Numbered from the stretch's first letter, positions 1 to 10,149 are shown. The stretch is DNA of 58,288 bases from an uncultured Lactobacillus sp. (GCF_947367125.1 NZ_CANBCQ010000009.1:1-58288); one strand, 5' to 3'. Numbers and translations are program-made. The notes: a model not told the origin generated them from the sequence alone.

Positions 1-49
1 TCCTACTTTGATTAAATAAATAATTAAAAAATCAATTTACGAGAAAGAT

Positions 50-955
50 CTATTTACACAAAAGATTTGACAGTTTCGAAGTAATTTGAGGATTACTTTT
101 GAAAAATTCATCATTAGTTGAAATACTATCCATTAATTCTTTTAATTGTCGTATTCTATTTCTTTTTGCTTCTATCGGAATTAATGAACAATATACAAAG
201 AGTAATACTACAATGTTGTATACGAATTTTTTTCTAAGTTGTTTTCTTCTAGTCTGTGTTGATACAATGTTTAATCTTTTAATAAAATTTGTGATTTCAA
301 TATCTGGATGTTTAGACTCATCCATTTTTTCAGCAATATTATTTATTAAACAATTATTATGTGAGGTTGCGTTCCTTAAATCGCGAATAATATTCATAAA
401 TTTATTTTTAGGAATAATCTCTTCTTTATAGCTATCTTCATAATATTGACATATGTGAAGTAAGGTGCCAAAAGAAATTAATTCAACTAAAACCCAAATT
501 GGAAAAAATGGATAATATTTTTTTATTAAGTTACGACAATACTCGCCTGATTTGTGCTGTTGTATGTTCTTTAGAGTATGAAAATTTTTGTCCTCAGAAG
601 TTAAGTAATTTTTCACAAGAGAATATCCATCTTCATTCTCGTTCTGAGTGGTACTATTTATTAGCTTAACCTTGATTTGAGTCTCTATATCTAAACACAT
701 ATCTCTTATCATATTTCTTATTGAGGCATCAATATTATACAATTCTTTCAAGTAAGCAAAATCTAATTTTTGATACTGTCCTTTTCTGTTTCCTTCTAAT
801 ATCTTAGGATAAAGTTGCCGATAAGCTGCAACTTTAAAATAATACATGGTTTCTTTCAAAAATACTTTAGCTTCTTCTTCAGTACAAAGCTCAAATTTGA
901 TCCCTTTTTTGTTCATATGTTGAATCAACTGATCAACGGTCATCATTTGTTTCAT
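50..955 (-). CDS. Abi_2 family abortive-infection-like protein
   Basis: A 301-residue protein resembling the Abi_2 (AbiD/AbiF) family, whose members can abort phage infection by an unresolved mechanism. Family-like features seen are the YYFKVAAYRQLYP block at residues 38-50, a P-x-WVLVELISFGTL block near 152-165, and RNATSHN at 194-200, the R-N-x-x-x-H signature shared with HEPN-like folds. A hydrophobic stretch lies at about 244-258, which is less usual. The start is chosen at 955 because a GAGG-type ribosome binding site precedes it; a TATAAT box lies at 991-996. It stands alone, facing the same way as thrS but separated from it by the thrS terminator. The family call is from memory of its motifs; actual phage resistance is inferred. 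Confidence 0.75.
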   Translation of the reverse strand: MKQMMTVDQLIQHMNKKGIKFELCTEEEAKVFLKETMYYFKVAAYRQLYPKILEGNRKGQYQKLDFAYLKELYNIDASIRNMIRDMCLDIETQIKVKLINSTTQNENEDGYSLVKNYLTSEDKNFHTLKNIQQHKSGEYCRNLIKKYYPFFPIWVLVELISFGTLLHICQYYEDSYKEEIIPKNKFMNIIRDLRNATSHNNCLINNIAEKMDESKHPDIEITNFIKRLNIVSTQTRRKQLRKKFVYNIVVLLFVYCSLIPIEAKRNRIRQLKELMDSISTNDEFFKSNPQITSKLSNLLCK

Positions 956-990
956 ACGTATTCCTCAATCTTTTTAGTTTCTACTAAAAT

Positions 991-996
991 ATTATA
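991..996 (-). promoter_or_regulatory. -10 box of the Abi_2 gene
   Basis: TATAAT on the minus strand about 36 bases before the Abi_2 start; no convincing -35 box was found. Confidence 0.4.
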
Positions 997-1027
997 CTAA
1001 AGGGAACATAGGAACGGCTACACTTTT

Positions 1028-1061
1028 AAAAAAATACCCCATGCAAAATCGCATGAGGTAT
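1028..1061 (-). terminator. Terminator of thrS
   Basis: A stem of about ten pairs (ATACCTCATGC with GCATGGGGTAT) followed by a T run on the minus strand, just after the thrS stop. Confidence 0.85.
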
Positions 1062-1084
1062 CTTCTAAATAATTATCTATCTAA

Positions 1085-3022
1085 TTATTTTTCATCACGT
1101 GAGTATGACTTAACGTCCGCATCAATTTCTTTAATAAAGTCATCAAGGCTCATTGAGTTTTCTTCATCAGTACCGTAAGGACGTACGTTTACGCCGTTAG
1201 CCTTCATTTCGTCATCACCTAATACCAAAGTGTAAGGTACCTTTTGAGTTTGTGATTCACGAATCTTGTAACCCATCTTTTCGTTACGAGTATCAACTTC
1301 TGCTCTGAAGCCACTCTTAGCAAGTTCTTGACGAACCTTTTCTGCATATTCACCATGAGCATCAAGGTTAACTGGGATAATTTCAACTTGAACTGGAGCA
1401 AGCCAAGTTGGGAAGGCACCCTTGTAGATTTCAGTAAGGTAAGCAATGAATCTTTCCATCGTACCAACGATACCACGGTGAATCATAACTGGACGGTGTT
1501 CTTCACCATCTTTACCAACGTAAGTTAAGCCAAATCTTTCTGGAAGCATGAAGTCAAGTTGGATAGTTGACATAGTCTCATCGTTACCCAAAGCAGTCTT
1601 AGTTTGAATATCAAGCTTAGGGCCGTAGAAGGCAGCTTCACCTTCAGCTTCAACGTAGTCAAGACCAAGATCATCCATAGCGCCCTTAAGCATCTTTTGA
1701 CTTCTTTCCCACATTTCATCGTTTGCAAAGTACTTGTCAGTATTCTTTGGATCACGGTATGAAAGTCTGAAGTAGTAATCAGTAATATCGAAGTCCTTGT
1801 ATACGTCCATGATTAACTTCAAAATCTTAGCGAATTCAGTTTGAACTTGATCTAAGGCAACAAAAGTGTGACCGTCATTCAAAGTCATTTCACGTACACG
1901 TTGAAGACCTGACAAAGCACCTGACTTTTCATATCTGTGCATCATACCAAGTTCAGCAACACGAAGTGGTAAATCACGGTATGAACGAATGTGGTGCTTA
2001 TAAATTTGAATATGTGAAGGACAGTTCATTGGACGAAGTTCAAGCATTTCGCCATCACCCATATCCATTGGTGGGAACATATCATCACGATAGTGTGCCC
2101 AGTGCCCTGAAGTCTTGTAAGCATCAAGGTTCATTAATACTGGAGTGTAAACGTGTTGGTAGCCGTCAGCAACTTCACGGTCAATGATGTAACGTTCAAC
2201 AACACGACGAATAGTAGCACCCTTTGGCATCCAGTAAGGAAGACCTGCACCAACCTTAGGATCAACGAAGAAGAGGTCAAGGTCACGACCGATAGTTCTG
2301 TGGTCGCGTTCCTTAATTTCTGCACGACGCTTTAAGTCATCCTTCAAAGCAGCTTCCTTGAAGAATGCAGTACCGAAGATTCTTTGAAGCATTGGGTTTG
2401 ATGACTTGCCAAGCCAGTAAGCACCAGCAACTGACAAAAGCTTGAAGTGCTTAATCTTACCAGTGTTTGGCAATAAAGCATCAAAGCCAAAGTCAACAAA
2501 GTCACCTAACTTGTAAGCATCAACCTTGTTGGCATCAATTTTCTTCAAAAGATCAGTCTTGTAAGGGTCATTCTTGAAAATATCTTCAAGTTCTGACTTG
2601 TTCATTACAACGTGTTCAATTGCTTGACCACTCTTAACCAACTTTTCCATAGCCTTTTCAAGTTCTGGCAATTCGGTAACCTTAATTTGGTCTTCCTTGT
2701 CAGTATCTACGTAAAAGCCGCCTTCATCAGCAACATGTTGACCTAAATGAAGTTCTGGGTACTTATTCTTGGCAACTGCTTCAAGTGCAAATGCTGCAGT
2801 AGCTCTTAAAATGTCTAAGCCTTCTTCATCCTTGTCAGTAAGAATAGCAACTTCAACATCACTGTCAATTTCATAATCAAGTGGCTTAACAACGCCATTT
2901 ACTTTAGCACCAACGGCAGCTTTTCCAAGAGATGTAGCAATTGATGAAGCTACTTGCTTAACTGAAACAGCCTTATCAAATTCTTTCTTTGAACCGTCTG
3001 GCAAAGTAATTGCAAAACTCAT
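1085..3022 (-). CDS. thrS: Threonine-tRNA ligase
   Basis: Cytoplasmic class II aminoacyl-tRNA synthetase that charges tRNA-Thr. At 645 residues it has the usual full length. In order it shows an N-terminal TGS domain (about 1-63), the threonyl/alanyl editing domain, the catalytic core with RPMNCPSH and [13 protein letters not shown], and a C-terminal anticodon-binding domain from about residue 545. The start is preceded by GGAGG at good spacing. It is a single-gene transcript: a T-box leader and its own promoter lie immediately upstream and a terminator immediately downstream, so expression should follow the level of uncharged tRNA-Thr. Nothing is broken or unusual. Confidence 0.98.
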   Translation of the reverse strand: MSFAITLPDGSKKEFDKAVSVKQVASSIATSLGKAAVGAKVNGVVKPLDYEIDSDVEVAILTDKDEEGLDILRATAAFALEAVAKNKYPELHLGQHVADEGGFYVDTDKEDQIKVTELPELEKAMEKLVKSGQAIEHVVMNKSELEDIFKNDPYKTDLLKKIDANKVDAYKLGDFVDFGFDALLPNTGKIKHFKLLSVAGAYWLGKSSNPMLQRIFGTAFFKEAALKDDLKRRAEIKERDHRTIGRDLDLFFVDPKVGAGLPYWMPKGATIRRVVERYIIDREVADGYQHVYTPVLMNLDAYKTSGHWAHYRDDMFPPMDMGDGEMLELRPMNCPSHIQIYKHHIRSYRDLPLRVAELGMMHRYEKSGALSGLQRVREMTLNDGHTFVALDQVQTEFAKILKLIMDVYKDFDITDYYFRLSYRDPKNTDKYFANDEMWERSQKMLKGAMDDLGLDYVEAEGEAAFYGPKLDIQTKTALGNDETMSTIQLDFMLPERFGLTYVGKDGEEHRPVMIHRGIVGTMERFIAYLTEIYKGAFPTWLAPVQVEIIPVNLDAHGEYAEKVRQELAKSGFRAEVDTRNEKMGYKIRESQTQKVPYTLVLGDDEMKANGVNVRPYGTDEENSMSLDDFIKEIDADVKSYSRDEK

Positions 3023-3035
3023 ATTTTTACCTCCA

Positions 3036-3262
3036 ATAAAAAAATCCCAGTGCTAATAAAAGCACTGGGACGTGTTAATTGCGTGGTTCCACCCAAAATT
3101 CAGGTTAGCGTACGTCTAACCTCTCGTACGGATTAATAAAGGTATCCAACCTATAAAAATTCAACTTTGGGAATAAACGATTGGGGTGATTTTTCTAATG
3201 AAGAGCTTCCAGAACTAGGCTCTTCTCTCTGAAGCGAAAACCATCATGTCTCGTTTAATTAA
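3036..3262 (-). promoter_or_regulatory. T-box riboswitch leader of thrS
   Basis: The minus strand carries the T-box core GGGTGGAACCACGC at 3081-3094, which is the conserved antiterminator sequence that pairs with the tRNA acceptor end. It is followed by the competing terminator at 3038-3070. Upstream lies a long stem I region with an AGAGA-type element near 3224. Uncharged tRNA-Thr should stabilise the antiterminator and permit thrS transcription. The specifier codon (ACC expected) was not placed with certainty. Confidence 0.92.
3038..3070 (-). terminator. T-box conditional terminator
   Basis: Perfect ten-pair stem (CCCAGTGCT with AGCACTGGG plus one pair) and a seven-T run, directly before the thrS ribosome binding site. 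Confidence 0.9.
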
Positions 3263-3267
3263 CTTCA

Positions 3268-3295
3268 ATTATACGCATCAAAACAAACGATGCAA
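3268..3295 (-). promoter_or_regulatory. Promoter of the thrS T-box leader
   Basis: Minus-strand TTGCAT and TATAAT separated by 16 bases, placing the transcript start just before the T-box leader. Confidence 0.75.
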
Positions 3296-3307
3296 GACTT
3301 TTTTTAA

Positions 3308-4216
3308 TTAATGTGAAAAATTTCGCCGATCGGGTCCTGAAACCACTACTTCTTTGGCTAAAAAGCGTACACGCTGCATTAATCTCTTAGCTTTAATCGG
3401 ATCAACCGCATTACGCGTCTCTTTAAAATGGGATTCAAGTGCCTTCATATCCAAATTAGAGGAGAAGAAGGTTGGCAAAACATTATCCATTCTTGCCTGC
3501 AAAATCACGCCTAAAACGTCATCACGCGACCATTGACTTAATGTTTCTGCGCCAATATCATCTAAAATTAGCACATCGCACTCAGCCAAATTCTTAATCT
3601 CATCCTGCAAACTATTATCACCAAAATGACTCGACAAACCTGCAATAAAGGTTGGCACATGTAAAAATACCACATTACGATCAAAATTGGTGGCAATATA
3701 ATTTGCCAGCCCAGCCAACATATAAGTTTTGCCAATGCCAAAATCACCTGACAAATAAAGCCCTTGTTGGTGTGGGGCAGCTTGATATTTCTTTAAAAAA
3801 GCATAAATCAAGGTCAATGCTTGTTGGCGATCATCCGTCACGGCAAGATCGCTTAAATTAACATCATGTAATTTAGCTGGCAGATCAATCAAATGCAAGC
3901 GTCTTTTGGCTGCTCGCTGCTGGTCAGCAACAATCTTAGCCTGGGTAGGTGTATAACGAACATCAATTACCTTGCCATTTAAAAATAATTGCGGAGCATA
4001 GCCTGCTAGTACCTGATTTTTACTGTGCTTTTGGGCATAATATTCATAAATATTAGCCATGCTATTTTGAACAATTGCCTTATTCAACCGTTTTTCATTA
4101 GCTTTCAGAAAAGCCTGAACATCTGGATCATGCAAAGCTGTTTTTAAAAGTTCCTGTTCATTGCCCAAATTGCGCTCTTTCACAATTTTTTTAAGCAAAT
4201 CTCCGATTGCTTCCAT
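3308..4216 (-). CDS. dnaI: Primosomal protein DnaI (helicase loader)
   Basis: AAA+ ATPase of 302 residues that loads the replicative helicase during primosome assembly in Firmicutes. An N-terminal helicase-interaction domain covers about residues 1-130. The ATPase domain has Walker A GDFGIGKTYML, Walker B VLILDDIGAE, a sensor region around FFSSNLDMKAL and an arginine-finger-like RLMQRVRF near the C-terminus. It lies 23 bases downstream of dnaB, its functional partner, and is the last gene of the polA-mutM-coaE-nrdR-dnaB-dnaI run. Length and order match other lactobacilli. Confidence 0.95.
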   Translation of the reverse strand: MEAIGDLLKKIVKERNLGNEQELLKTALHDPDVQAFLKANEKRLNKAIVQNSMANIYEYYAQKHSKNQVLAGYAPQLFLNGKVIDVRYTPTQAKIVADQQRAAKRRLHLIDLPAKLHDVNLSDLAVTDDRQQALTLIYAFLKKYQAAPHQQGLYLSGDFGIGKTYMLAGLANYIATNFDRNVVFLHVPTFIAGLSSHFGDNSLQDEIKNLAECDVLILDDIGAETLSQWSRDDVLGVILQARMDNVLPTFFSSNLDMKALESHFKETRNAVDPIKAKRLMQRVRFLAKEVVVSGPDRRNFSH

Positions 4217-4239
4217 TGTTTCACCTACTTTTTATCCAG

Positions 4240-5574
4240 TTACTTATTTTTCAAATCTTTGAAAATATTTTTCAATTGCTCAGTTGACATGCCTTCGTTT
4301 TTTGCCTTTTTCTTGCTCCAATCAGTGCCTTTTTCTACTCGTTTATTTGGACGATATGAACGGCGATTTTGTTTCTTAAGCATGTCAGCTTTTCGCTTCT
4401 TCACATATTCTAAAGCTTGCACGCCAGTACTGATACCACTTTGGAGCCAATCATTAGCAATTCGGTAAGCACGGTTCGATGTCACTACTTTGTCATAAGT
4501 CAGACAAGTATGAATTAAAATATTAACCAAGTCTTCTGGTAAGCCATACTGAGTATGCAATTGATTAATAATATAATTTTCTCCTGGCGCAACGATGCCG
4601 CCCTTTTCTGCTTTTAATTTATATAAAAACTCAGAAGGTGAATTTTCGTTTGCTTCCAAAAGCAATTTTTTATCATCATCATCCAAGCCTTTGATTGTCG
4701 CAATCGCTCTTTTCTTGCCTTCTTCAATTTGCTTTTGAATATTTTCTCTCGTATTCAACCGCTTATAGTTTTCGGCGATAGTATTGCTAATTTCTCGCAT
4801 GTTTAACTTATGTGTGCCATGCAAACAAGGAATAGTTTCATCGACAAATTCTTGTTCATCTAAATTATAGGTTTGAATTAACCCGCGAATTTGTTCCTTT
4901 TTAGTTTCTACTTCCTGAGCAGGAATCTGATAAGTATTATATTGATCTTTAATAAAACCCCAATCAATTGGATCTTGATCGTTAATCTGGGCTGTTTTAA
5001 TCTCAGGTACCTTATTTTCTTGCGCTGCTTCTACCACTTCGCTAGATGGATTAATTGCTTCATCCCCTGGCAAACGGAAAACATCAAAGAAATTCGCTGA
5101 TACATCACGGGCATTTTTTATTGGTTTTTCCCGCAGTTTCGCTTCTTTAGCAAAAGAACTACTCAAATCATGAAAAGTCGGACTACCAACCTTTTCCTTC
5201 AATAAGCTCGCCAGTAGCGGTGTTGCAAAGAATTTATCCGCACTAGGAACCTGCAACAGTTTAAAAACAATAATGTTGTTAAAAACATTATCAGACAAAA
5301 AAGTCTGCACTAATCCGACTGCTTCAAGCTTATGTAGCGAGCGGAACAGATCCTTTAAACTGCAATCAAGTTGCTCTTGCAGTGAATAAATTCCTTTTGC
5401 ATCAGAAATAATACCATAAGGATCATAGTCATTAATTAAAGTCTGATACAAAGCAACTGCGACTGCACCCACTAGCGGCTGATAAAGCTTAATCAAGATA
5501 TTTTCATCTTCTGGAAAAAGGGTGATCTTATTTGCCACATAATATAGATGTTTTGGATCAGACGTTGCAAACAT
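4240..5574 (-). CDS. dnaB: Replication initiation and membrane attachment protein DnaB
   Basis: Firmicute DnaB (not the helicase), 444 residues, which works with DnaD and DnaI to remodel origin DNA and load the helicase. The N-terminal half is a winged-helix region; the C-terminal part contains the DnaB/DnaD-type domain with a YxxxIxNDW-like motif (AYRIANDWLQSGI near 370) and ends in a very basic tail (KKRKADMLKKQNRRSYRPNKR) expected to bind DNA. The stop of nrdR lies only two bases upstream, showing translational coupling. The next gene is its partner dnaI. Confidence 0.92.
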   Translation of the reverse strand: MFATSDPKHLYYVANKITLFPEDENILIKLYQPLVGAVAVALYQTLINDYDPYGIISDAKGIYSLQEQLDCSLKDLFRSLHKLEAVGLVQTFLSDNVFNNIIVFKLLQVPSADKFFATPLLASLLKEKVGSPTFHDLSSSFAKEAKLREKPIKNARDVSANFFDVFRLPGDEAINPSSEVVEAAQENKVPEIKTAQINDQDPIDWGFIKDQYNTYQIPAQEVETKKEQIRGLIQTYNLDEQEFVDETIPCLHGTHKLNMREISNTIAENYKRLNTRENIQKQIEEGKKRAIATIKGLDDDDKKLLLEANENSPSEFLYKLKAEKGGIVAPGENYIINQLHTQYGLPEDLVNILIHTCLTYDKVVTSNRAYRIANDWLQSGISTGVQALEYVKKRKADMLKKQNRRSYRPNKRVEKGTDWSKKKAKNEGMSTEQLKNIFKDLKNK

Positions 5575-5576
5575 GA

Positions 5577-6044
5577 CTAATTACCCTTTCCTTTTTTAGC
5601 CATCATGTCTTCCATGGTCTTCATAAAACTAGACATATCTTTGAATTCACGATAAATCGAAGCAAAACGAATATAAGCTACGTCATCCAAATTAGCCAAA
5701 TCATCCATAACATATTGACCAATCTTCTTAGACGAAATTTCACTAACGCCTTGCTTTCTTATTTTATTTTCAACATGATCAACTAATTGCTCAAATTGCT
5801 CACTACTAATTGGACGCTTTTGTCCAGCCGCCATTACTCCATGTAAAATCTTCTTGCGACTAAACGGTTCACGCGTACCATCGTTTTTAACTACCAACAA
5901 TGGTGCAGTTTCAATCCGTTCAAAAGTAGTAAAACGAAAACCACAATTTTCACATTCTCTACGCCGTCTAATGGCACGGTTTTCATCACTTGGTCGTGAA
6001 TCAATTACCCGAGATGCATTTTGATGACAATTTGGACATTCCAT
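5577..6044 (-). CDS. nrdR: Transcriptional repressor NrdR
   Basis: Repressor of ribonucleotide reductase genes, 155 residues. It has the N-terminal zinc ribbon with two Cys pairs (MECPNCHQNAS and RRRECENCGFRFTT) followed by an ATP-cone domain from about residue 49 that senses ATP/dATP. Length and motifs match the family closely. It sits two bases from both coaE and dnaB. No nrd genes or NrdR boxes were recognised in the window. Confidence 0.97.
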   Translation of the reverse strand: MECPNCHQNASRVIDSRPSDENRAIRRRRECENCGFRFTTFERIETAPLLVVKNDGTREPFSRKKILHGVMAAGQKRPISSEQFEQLVDHVENKIRKQGVSEISSKKIGQYVMDDLANLDDVAYIRFASIYREFKDMSSFMKTMEDMMAKKGKGN

Positions 6045-6046
6045 AG

Positions 6047-6649
6047 CTATCCCTCTTCTCTGATTTTTACCAATAATTGTGCTAACTTGTTTTCTAATTC
6101 TTTTATTGTACCAGTATTGTCAATTACAAAATCAGCCATTTGCGCTTTTTTTGTTAATGACATCTGACTCTTAATTCGGCTTTCAGCTTCTGCGTCAGTC
6201 AAATTATTACGCTCTTTTAACCGTTCTAATTGCATTTTTTTCGGTAAAGTAATCACCAAGACACCATCAGCCACATGTTTTTGAGCTAGTCCTGATTCAA
6301 AATAAACAGGAGCATCTAGCACAACTATTGCTTGATCATGATATTTTTTTAATAATTCTTTAGTCTGCGCAAAAATTAATGGATGAGTCAGTTCATTTAA
6401 TTGAGCTAAAGCTTGCGGATCGTTAAAGACTAACTGCCCTAGCTTTTTGCGATTAATCGTTTGATCAGCATTTAAATATTCCGAGCCAAAATGATTCTTG
6501 ATTGCTAGCCAAGAAGCTTGCCCCGGCTGCATTAATTCATGAGCAATCTGATCATCATCAATCACTGAAATATTATTTTTCTTAAAAAAATCATCTGCTG
6601 TACTCTTACCGGTTGCAATTCCACCAGTTAAAGCTAAAACATAGGTCAT
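6047..6649 (-). CDS. coaE: Dephospho-CoA kinase
   Basis: Phosphorylates dephospho-CoA in the last step of coenzyme A synthesis. The chosen start gives MTYVLALTGGIATGKST, placing the P-loop at residues 8-17 as in the family and giving 200 residues. A longer frame to 6667 would add six residues (MSGGLS) and overlap mutM more. The start overlaps the mutM stop as ATGA, a classic coupling signal, with a GGTGG-like binding site. The substrate motif DAPVYFESGL and the NNLTDAEAESRIKSQ helix are both present. Confidence 0.95.
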   Translation of the reverse strand: MTYVLALTGGIATGKSTADDFFKKNNISVIDDDQIAHELMQPGQASWLAIKNHFGSEYLNADQTINRKKLGQLVFNDPQALAQLNELTHPLIFAQTKELLKKYHDQAIVVLDAPVYFESGLAQKHVADGVLVITLPKKMQLERLKERNNLTDAEAESRIKSQMSLTKKAQMADFVIDNTGTIKELENKLAQLLVKIREEG

Positions 6650-7476
6650 TGATAAACCACCTGACAATGTGGGCAGAAAGTAGTTCCTCTGCCCGATACT
6701 TTAATTTTTTCTAGTTCTGTACCACATTTAGGACAGGGCTCACCGGCATGACCATATACTTTCAGCATTTTTTGATAACCACCAATATTACCATTAGCAT
6801 CTAGATAAGTATGCACTGTCGTTCCGCGCTCCTGCGTAGCAATATTAATGGTTTGATTAATATTATGATGTAGCTTTTTTACCTTATCCACCGGGATTTT
6901 ATTGGCAACACTTAAGGGATGAATATCACTCTGCCAGAGTGTTTCATCAACATAAATATTGCCTAACCCCGCAACAACAGTCTGATCAAGCAAAGCATTT
7001 TTAATATTTTTCTTTCTGCGACTTAGAGTATTAATAAAATAATCTGTTGAAAATTCGGCACTATTAGGCTCAGGGCCTAGTTTGCCAATTCCAGTAGTCT
7101 GACGCTCGGTCCCGGTTAAAATTAACTGCATCCGGCCAAACTTGCGCACATCATTATAGCGCAAAGCAGTCTGATCAGTAAAAATAAATTCCACATGATC
7201 GTGCTTATCCTTAGGTGCATCCGGAGTGGTAAGGTGATATTTCCCTTCCATCCGTAAATGCGACACAATTGTTAAATTATCACTCAAACGAATCAGTAAA
7301 TACTTAGCATATCGGTCAATTTTGAGAATCTTTTTACCCGGTAATTCGGACAAAAATTTTTCATGATCTGTTGCGACAATTTTTGGATACCAGAGTACTA
7401 CTTTTTCAATTGTTTTACCAACAATTAACGGTGTTAAAGTTCTTCTTACCGTCTCAACTTCAGGCATTTCTGGCAA
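6646..7476 (-). CDS. mutM: Formamidopyrimidine-DNA glycosylase
   Basis: Base-excision repair enzyme that removes oxidised purines such as 8-oxoguanine. A TTG start at 7476 is preferred because it gives MPEMPEVETVRR, with catalytic Pro2 and Glu3 and the conserved downstream PEVE; the internal ATG at 7467 would lose the first block. Also visible are Lys-rich KYLL (about residue 58), NIYVDETLW with the helix-two-turn-helix region, and the C-terminal zinc finger CPKCGT...CPHC. Length is 276 residues. An AGGTGA binding site precedes the TTG. It is translationally coupled to coaE and follows polA. Confidence 0.96.
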   Translation of the reverse strand: MPEMPEVETVRRTLTPLIVGKTIEKVVLWYPKIVATDHEKFLSELPGKKILKIDRYAKYLLIRLSDNLTIVSHLRMEGKYHLTTPDAPKDKHDHVEFIFTDQTALRYNDVRKFGRMQLILTGTERQTTGIGKLGPEPNSAEFSTDYFINTLSRRKKNIKNALLDQTVVAGLGNIYVDETLWQSDIHPLSVANKIPVDKVKKLHHNINQTINIATQERGTTVHTYLDANGNIGGYQKMLKVYGHAGEPCPKCGTELEKIKVSGRGTTFCPHCQVVYQ

Positions 7477-7485
7477 TTAAATCAC

Positions 7486-10149
7486 CTACTTTGCATCATA
7501 CCAATTATGGCCCCAACCAGAATCCGCAATTAGTGGCACATCAAGTTTAACCGCTGATTGCATAATCTCTGGGACAATCTTTTTAATGGTTTCCAATTCA
7601 TCCTTTGGCACATCAAAGATTAATTCATCATGTACTTGAACCACCATCTTCGTCTTCAAATGCAATTCATCTAACTTTTTTTGCATATTAATCATAGCAA
7701 TTTTGATAATATCAGCGGCTGAACCTTGAATTGGCGAATTGATTGCCGTTCTTTCTGCAAATGAACGGACCGTGAATTTTTTAGCATGAATATCTGGTAA
7801 ATAGCGTCTTCTATGCATAATTGTTTCAGCATAGCCTTTTTCACGTGCTTCTTGCACTGCCTTATTCATGTAATCTTTAATTTGTGGATATTGTTTAAAG
7901 TAATTATCGATAAATTCTTGGGCACGTTTTCTAGAAATGCCTAAGTTCTTTGACAAACCATAATCGGAAATACCATAAACAATTCCAAAGTTAACCGCCT
8001 TAGCATGACGCCGCATTAACGGAGTTACCTCATTAGGTGAATCTAAATGGAAGATTCTCATTGCAGTATGTGAGTGAATATCATAGCCGGTCTTAAAGGC
8101 TTTTTGCATATTTTGATCACCAGAAACATGAGCTAATACTCGCAATTCAACTTGGGAATAATCACAAGAGAAGATGTAACCATCAGGATTGGTTGGCACA
8201 AAGGCTTTTCTGATTTGCTTTCCTTCTTCAGTTCGTGTAGGAATATTCTGCAAGTTAGGATCAACACTAGAAAGTCGACCGGTTGCTGTTAATGTCTGTA
8301 GATAACGCGTATGTACGCGACCATCTGGCTGAATCACATCAAGCAAGCCCTTGACATAAGTTGATTGAATCTTAGCAATTTGCCGATAATCTAAAATTTC
8401 ACTAACAATCGGACTTTGTGTCTTTAATTGGTCTAATACCTCAACAGAAGTGGAATAACCAGTCTTGGTCTTTTTAATTACTGGTAAATTCAATTTTTCA
8501 AACAAAATATGACCTAATTGCTTAGGTGAATTCAAATTAAAGCGCTCGCCAGCTTGTTGATAAATCTTGTCTTCCAATTCTTTTAGTCGAACAGCAAATT
8601 CATTTTGAAGTTCAAGCAAGGTACTTGCTTCTACTTTCATCCCGTCAATTTCCATTCGAGCTAAAACGCGCGCTGTTGGAATTTCAATTGTTTCAAACAA
8701 GTCATCTTGTTCATGTTCCTTCAGTTTCTTAAGCAGTGGCTTCTTTAAACTTTCGATTGCATTTACCTTTGAAGCAAGATGGTTAAACAGTTCATCGTCA
8801 TCATCAGGAATATGCTCACTTTTACCCTTGCCATAAACTTCAACATCAGTTTTAACTGAATAATCACCATATAGATGAGCAATTTCACCAAGATCATTAG
8901 AGTTATTCTCATTATTGACCAAGTATGAAGCAAGTAACATATCATAGTCTTGACCATGAACATGAATCCCCAACCGGTTCAAACCAACCATCGTCCGCTT
9001 CAGATCAAAGACATTTTTCTTAATTTGTTCGTTTTCTAAAATATGACGCAAATTATCTTCTTGTAAAAGCTCAACGTCGCGTGAAACATAGATTTGATCA
9101 TTAATCTTTAAAGCAAAACCGACAAATGGTGCAAGATGATAGTTAGCCCCAAGCATTGCTAGGTAAAACTCAATCTTGTCATCAGCAGTAGTCTTAATTT
9201 CCTTCACATTATCGTCAGTAAGAACTGTATATTCCACTTTTTCTACTCCAGTAGCGTCTTGTCCTTGACCACTTGCATTTAATTCTGCCAAAAACTTGCG
9301 GAAATTCATCTTTTCATAAAATTGACGCAGCTTTTCATAATCAACCGGTTGGCGCTTAACATCCGCAATATCAAGAGAAACTGGAGCATGACGATCGATC
9401 GTAGCTAATTTTTTACCTAAAATAGCATTATGCTTGTCACGAATTAAACGTTCCTTACGTTTAGAAGCTTTCAAGTCATCAATATGATCGTACAGATTTT
9501 CAACTGTATGGTATTTTTGGATCAAGTTAGAAGCTGTCTTAGGACCAATTCCTTCAACACCAGGATAATTATCCGATGAATCTCCCATTAAAGCCTTCAT
9601 ATCAATGAATTCAGTTGGCGTTACGCCATTGACTTCTTTCATATGTTCAGGAGTATAAGCTTCAAGCTGTGATACACCCGACTTAGTCACTTCAACTGTT
9701 GTCTTGTCTGAAGCTAGCTGAGTCAAATCACGGTCCCCTGTCACAATTGTAGTCGTAAATCCATTTTCTTCACCCTTAGTAGCAAAAGTACCAATAATAT
9801 CATCAGCCTCATAGTCCTTTAATTCATAGGTTTTAATGCCTAAGTCATGCAACATTTCTTGAATATAAGGCATCTGTTCTAATAACTCTTCTGGAGTTTT
9901 AGCACGGCCACCCTTATAGTCGCCATACATCTTTGTTCTAAAAGTTACTTTGCCCGCATCAAAAGCCACTAAAACATGGGTTGGCTCAACATCCTTTAAA
10001 AGCACATCGAGCATATTTTTAAAAGCATAAATGGCATTAGTATGTAAACCATCTGGACTCTTAAATGATTCTAGTTGGCGGTAAAGTGCGTAGAAGGCTC
10101 TAAAAGCTACAGAGTTACCATCGATTAGAAGCAATTTTTTATCAGCCAT
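7486..10149 (-). CDS. polA: DNA polymerase I
   Basis: Repair polymerase and Okazaki-fragment processor. The start at 10149 (MADKKLLLIDGN) is chosen over 10167 because GGGAG lies just before it, giving 887 residues. Domains are an N-terminal 5'-3' nuclease (about 1-290), a central 3'-5' exonuclease fold that, as in most Firmicutes, appears to lack the acidic catalytic set, and the polymerase domain with motif A DYSQVELRVLAH, motif B RRHAKAVNFGIVYG and motif C VQVHDEL. It is the first gene of the repair/replication cluster ending with dnaI. Confidence 0.97.
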   Translation of the reverse strand: MADKKLLLIDGNSVAFRAFYALYRQLESFKSPDGLHTNAIYAFKNMLDVLLKDVEPTHVLVAFDAGKVTFRTKMYGDYKGGRAKTPEELLEQMPYIQEMLHDLGIKTYELKDYEADDIIGTFATKGEENGFTTTIVTGDRDLTQLASDKTTVEVTKSGVSQLEAYTPEHMKEVNGVTPTEFIDMKALMGDSSDNYPGVEGIGPKTASNLIQKYHTVENLYDHIDDLKASKRKERLIRDKHNAILGKKLATIDRHAPVSLDIADVKRQPVDYEKLRQFYEKMNFRKFLAELNASGQGQDATGVEKVEYTVLTDDNVKEIKTTADDKIEFYLAMLGANYHLAPFVGFALKINDQIYVSRDVELLQEDNLRHILENEQIKKNVFDLKRTMVGLNRLGIHVHGQDYDMLLASYLVNNENNSNDLGEIAHLYGDYSVKTDVEVYGKGKSEHIPDDDDELFNHLASKVNAIESLKKPLLKKLKEHEQDDLFETIEIPTARVLARMEIDGMKVEASTLLELQNEFAVRLKELEDKIYQQAGERFNLNSPKQLGHILFEKLNLPVIKKTKTGYSTSVEVLDQLKTQSPIVSEILDYRQIAKIQSTYVKGLLDVIQPDGRVHTRYLQTLTATGRLSSVDPNLQNIPTRTEEGKQIRKAFVPTNPDGYIFSCDYSQVELRVLAHVSGDQNMQKAFKTGYDIHSHTAMRIFHLDSPNEVTPLMRRHAKAVNFGIVYGISDYGLSKNLGISRKRAQEFIDNYFKQYPQIKDYMNKAVQEAREKGYAETIMHRRRYLPDIHAKKFTVRSFAERTAINSPIQGSAADIIKIAMINMQKKLDELHLKTKMVVQVHDELIFDVPKDELETIKKIVPEIMQSAVKLDVPLIADSGWGHNWYDAK

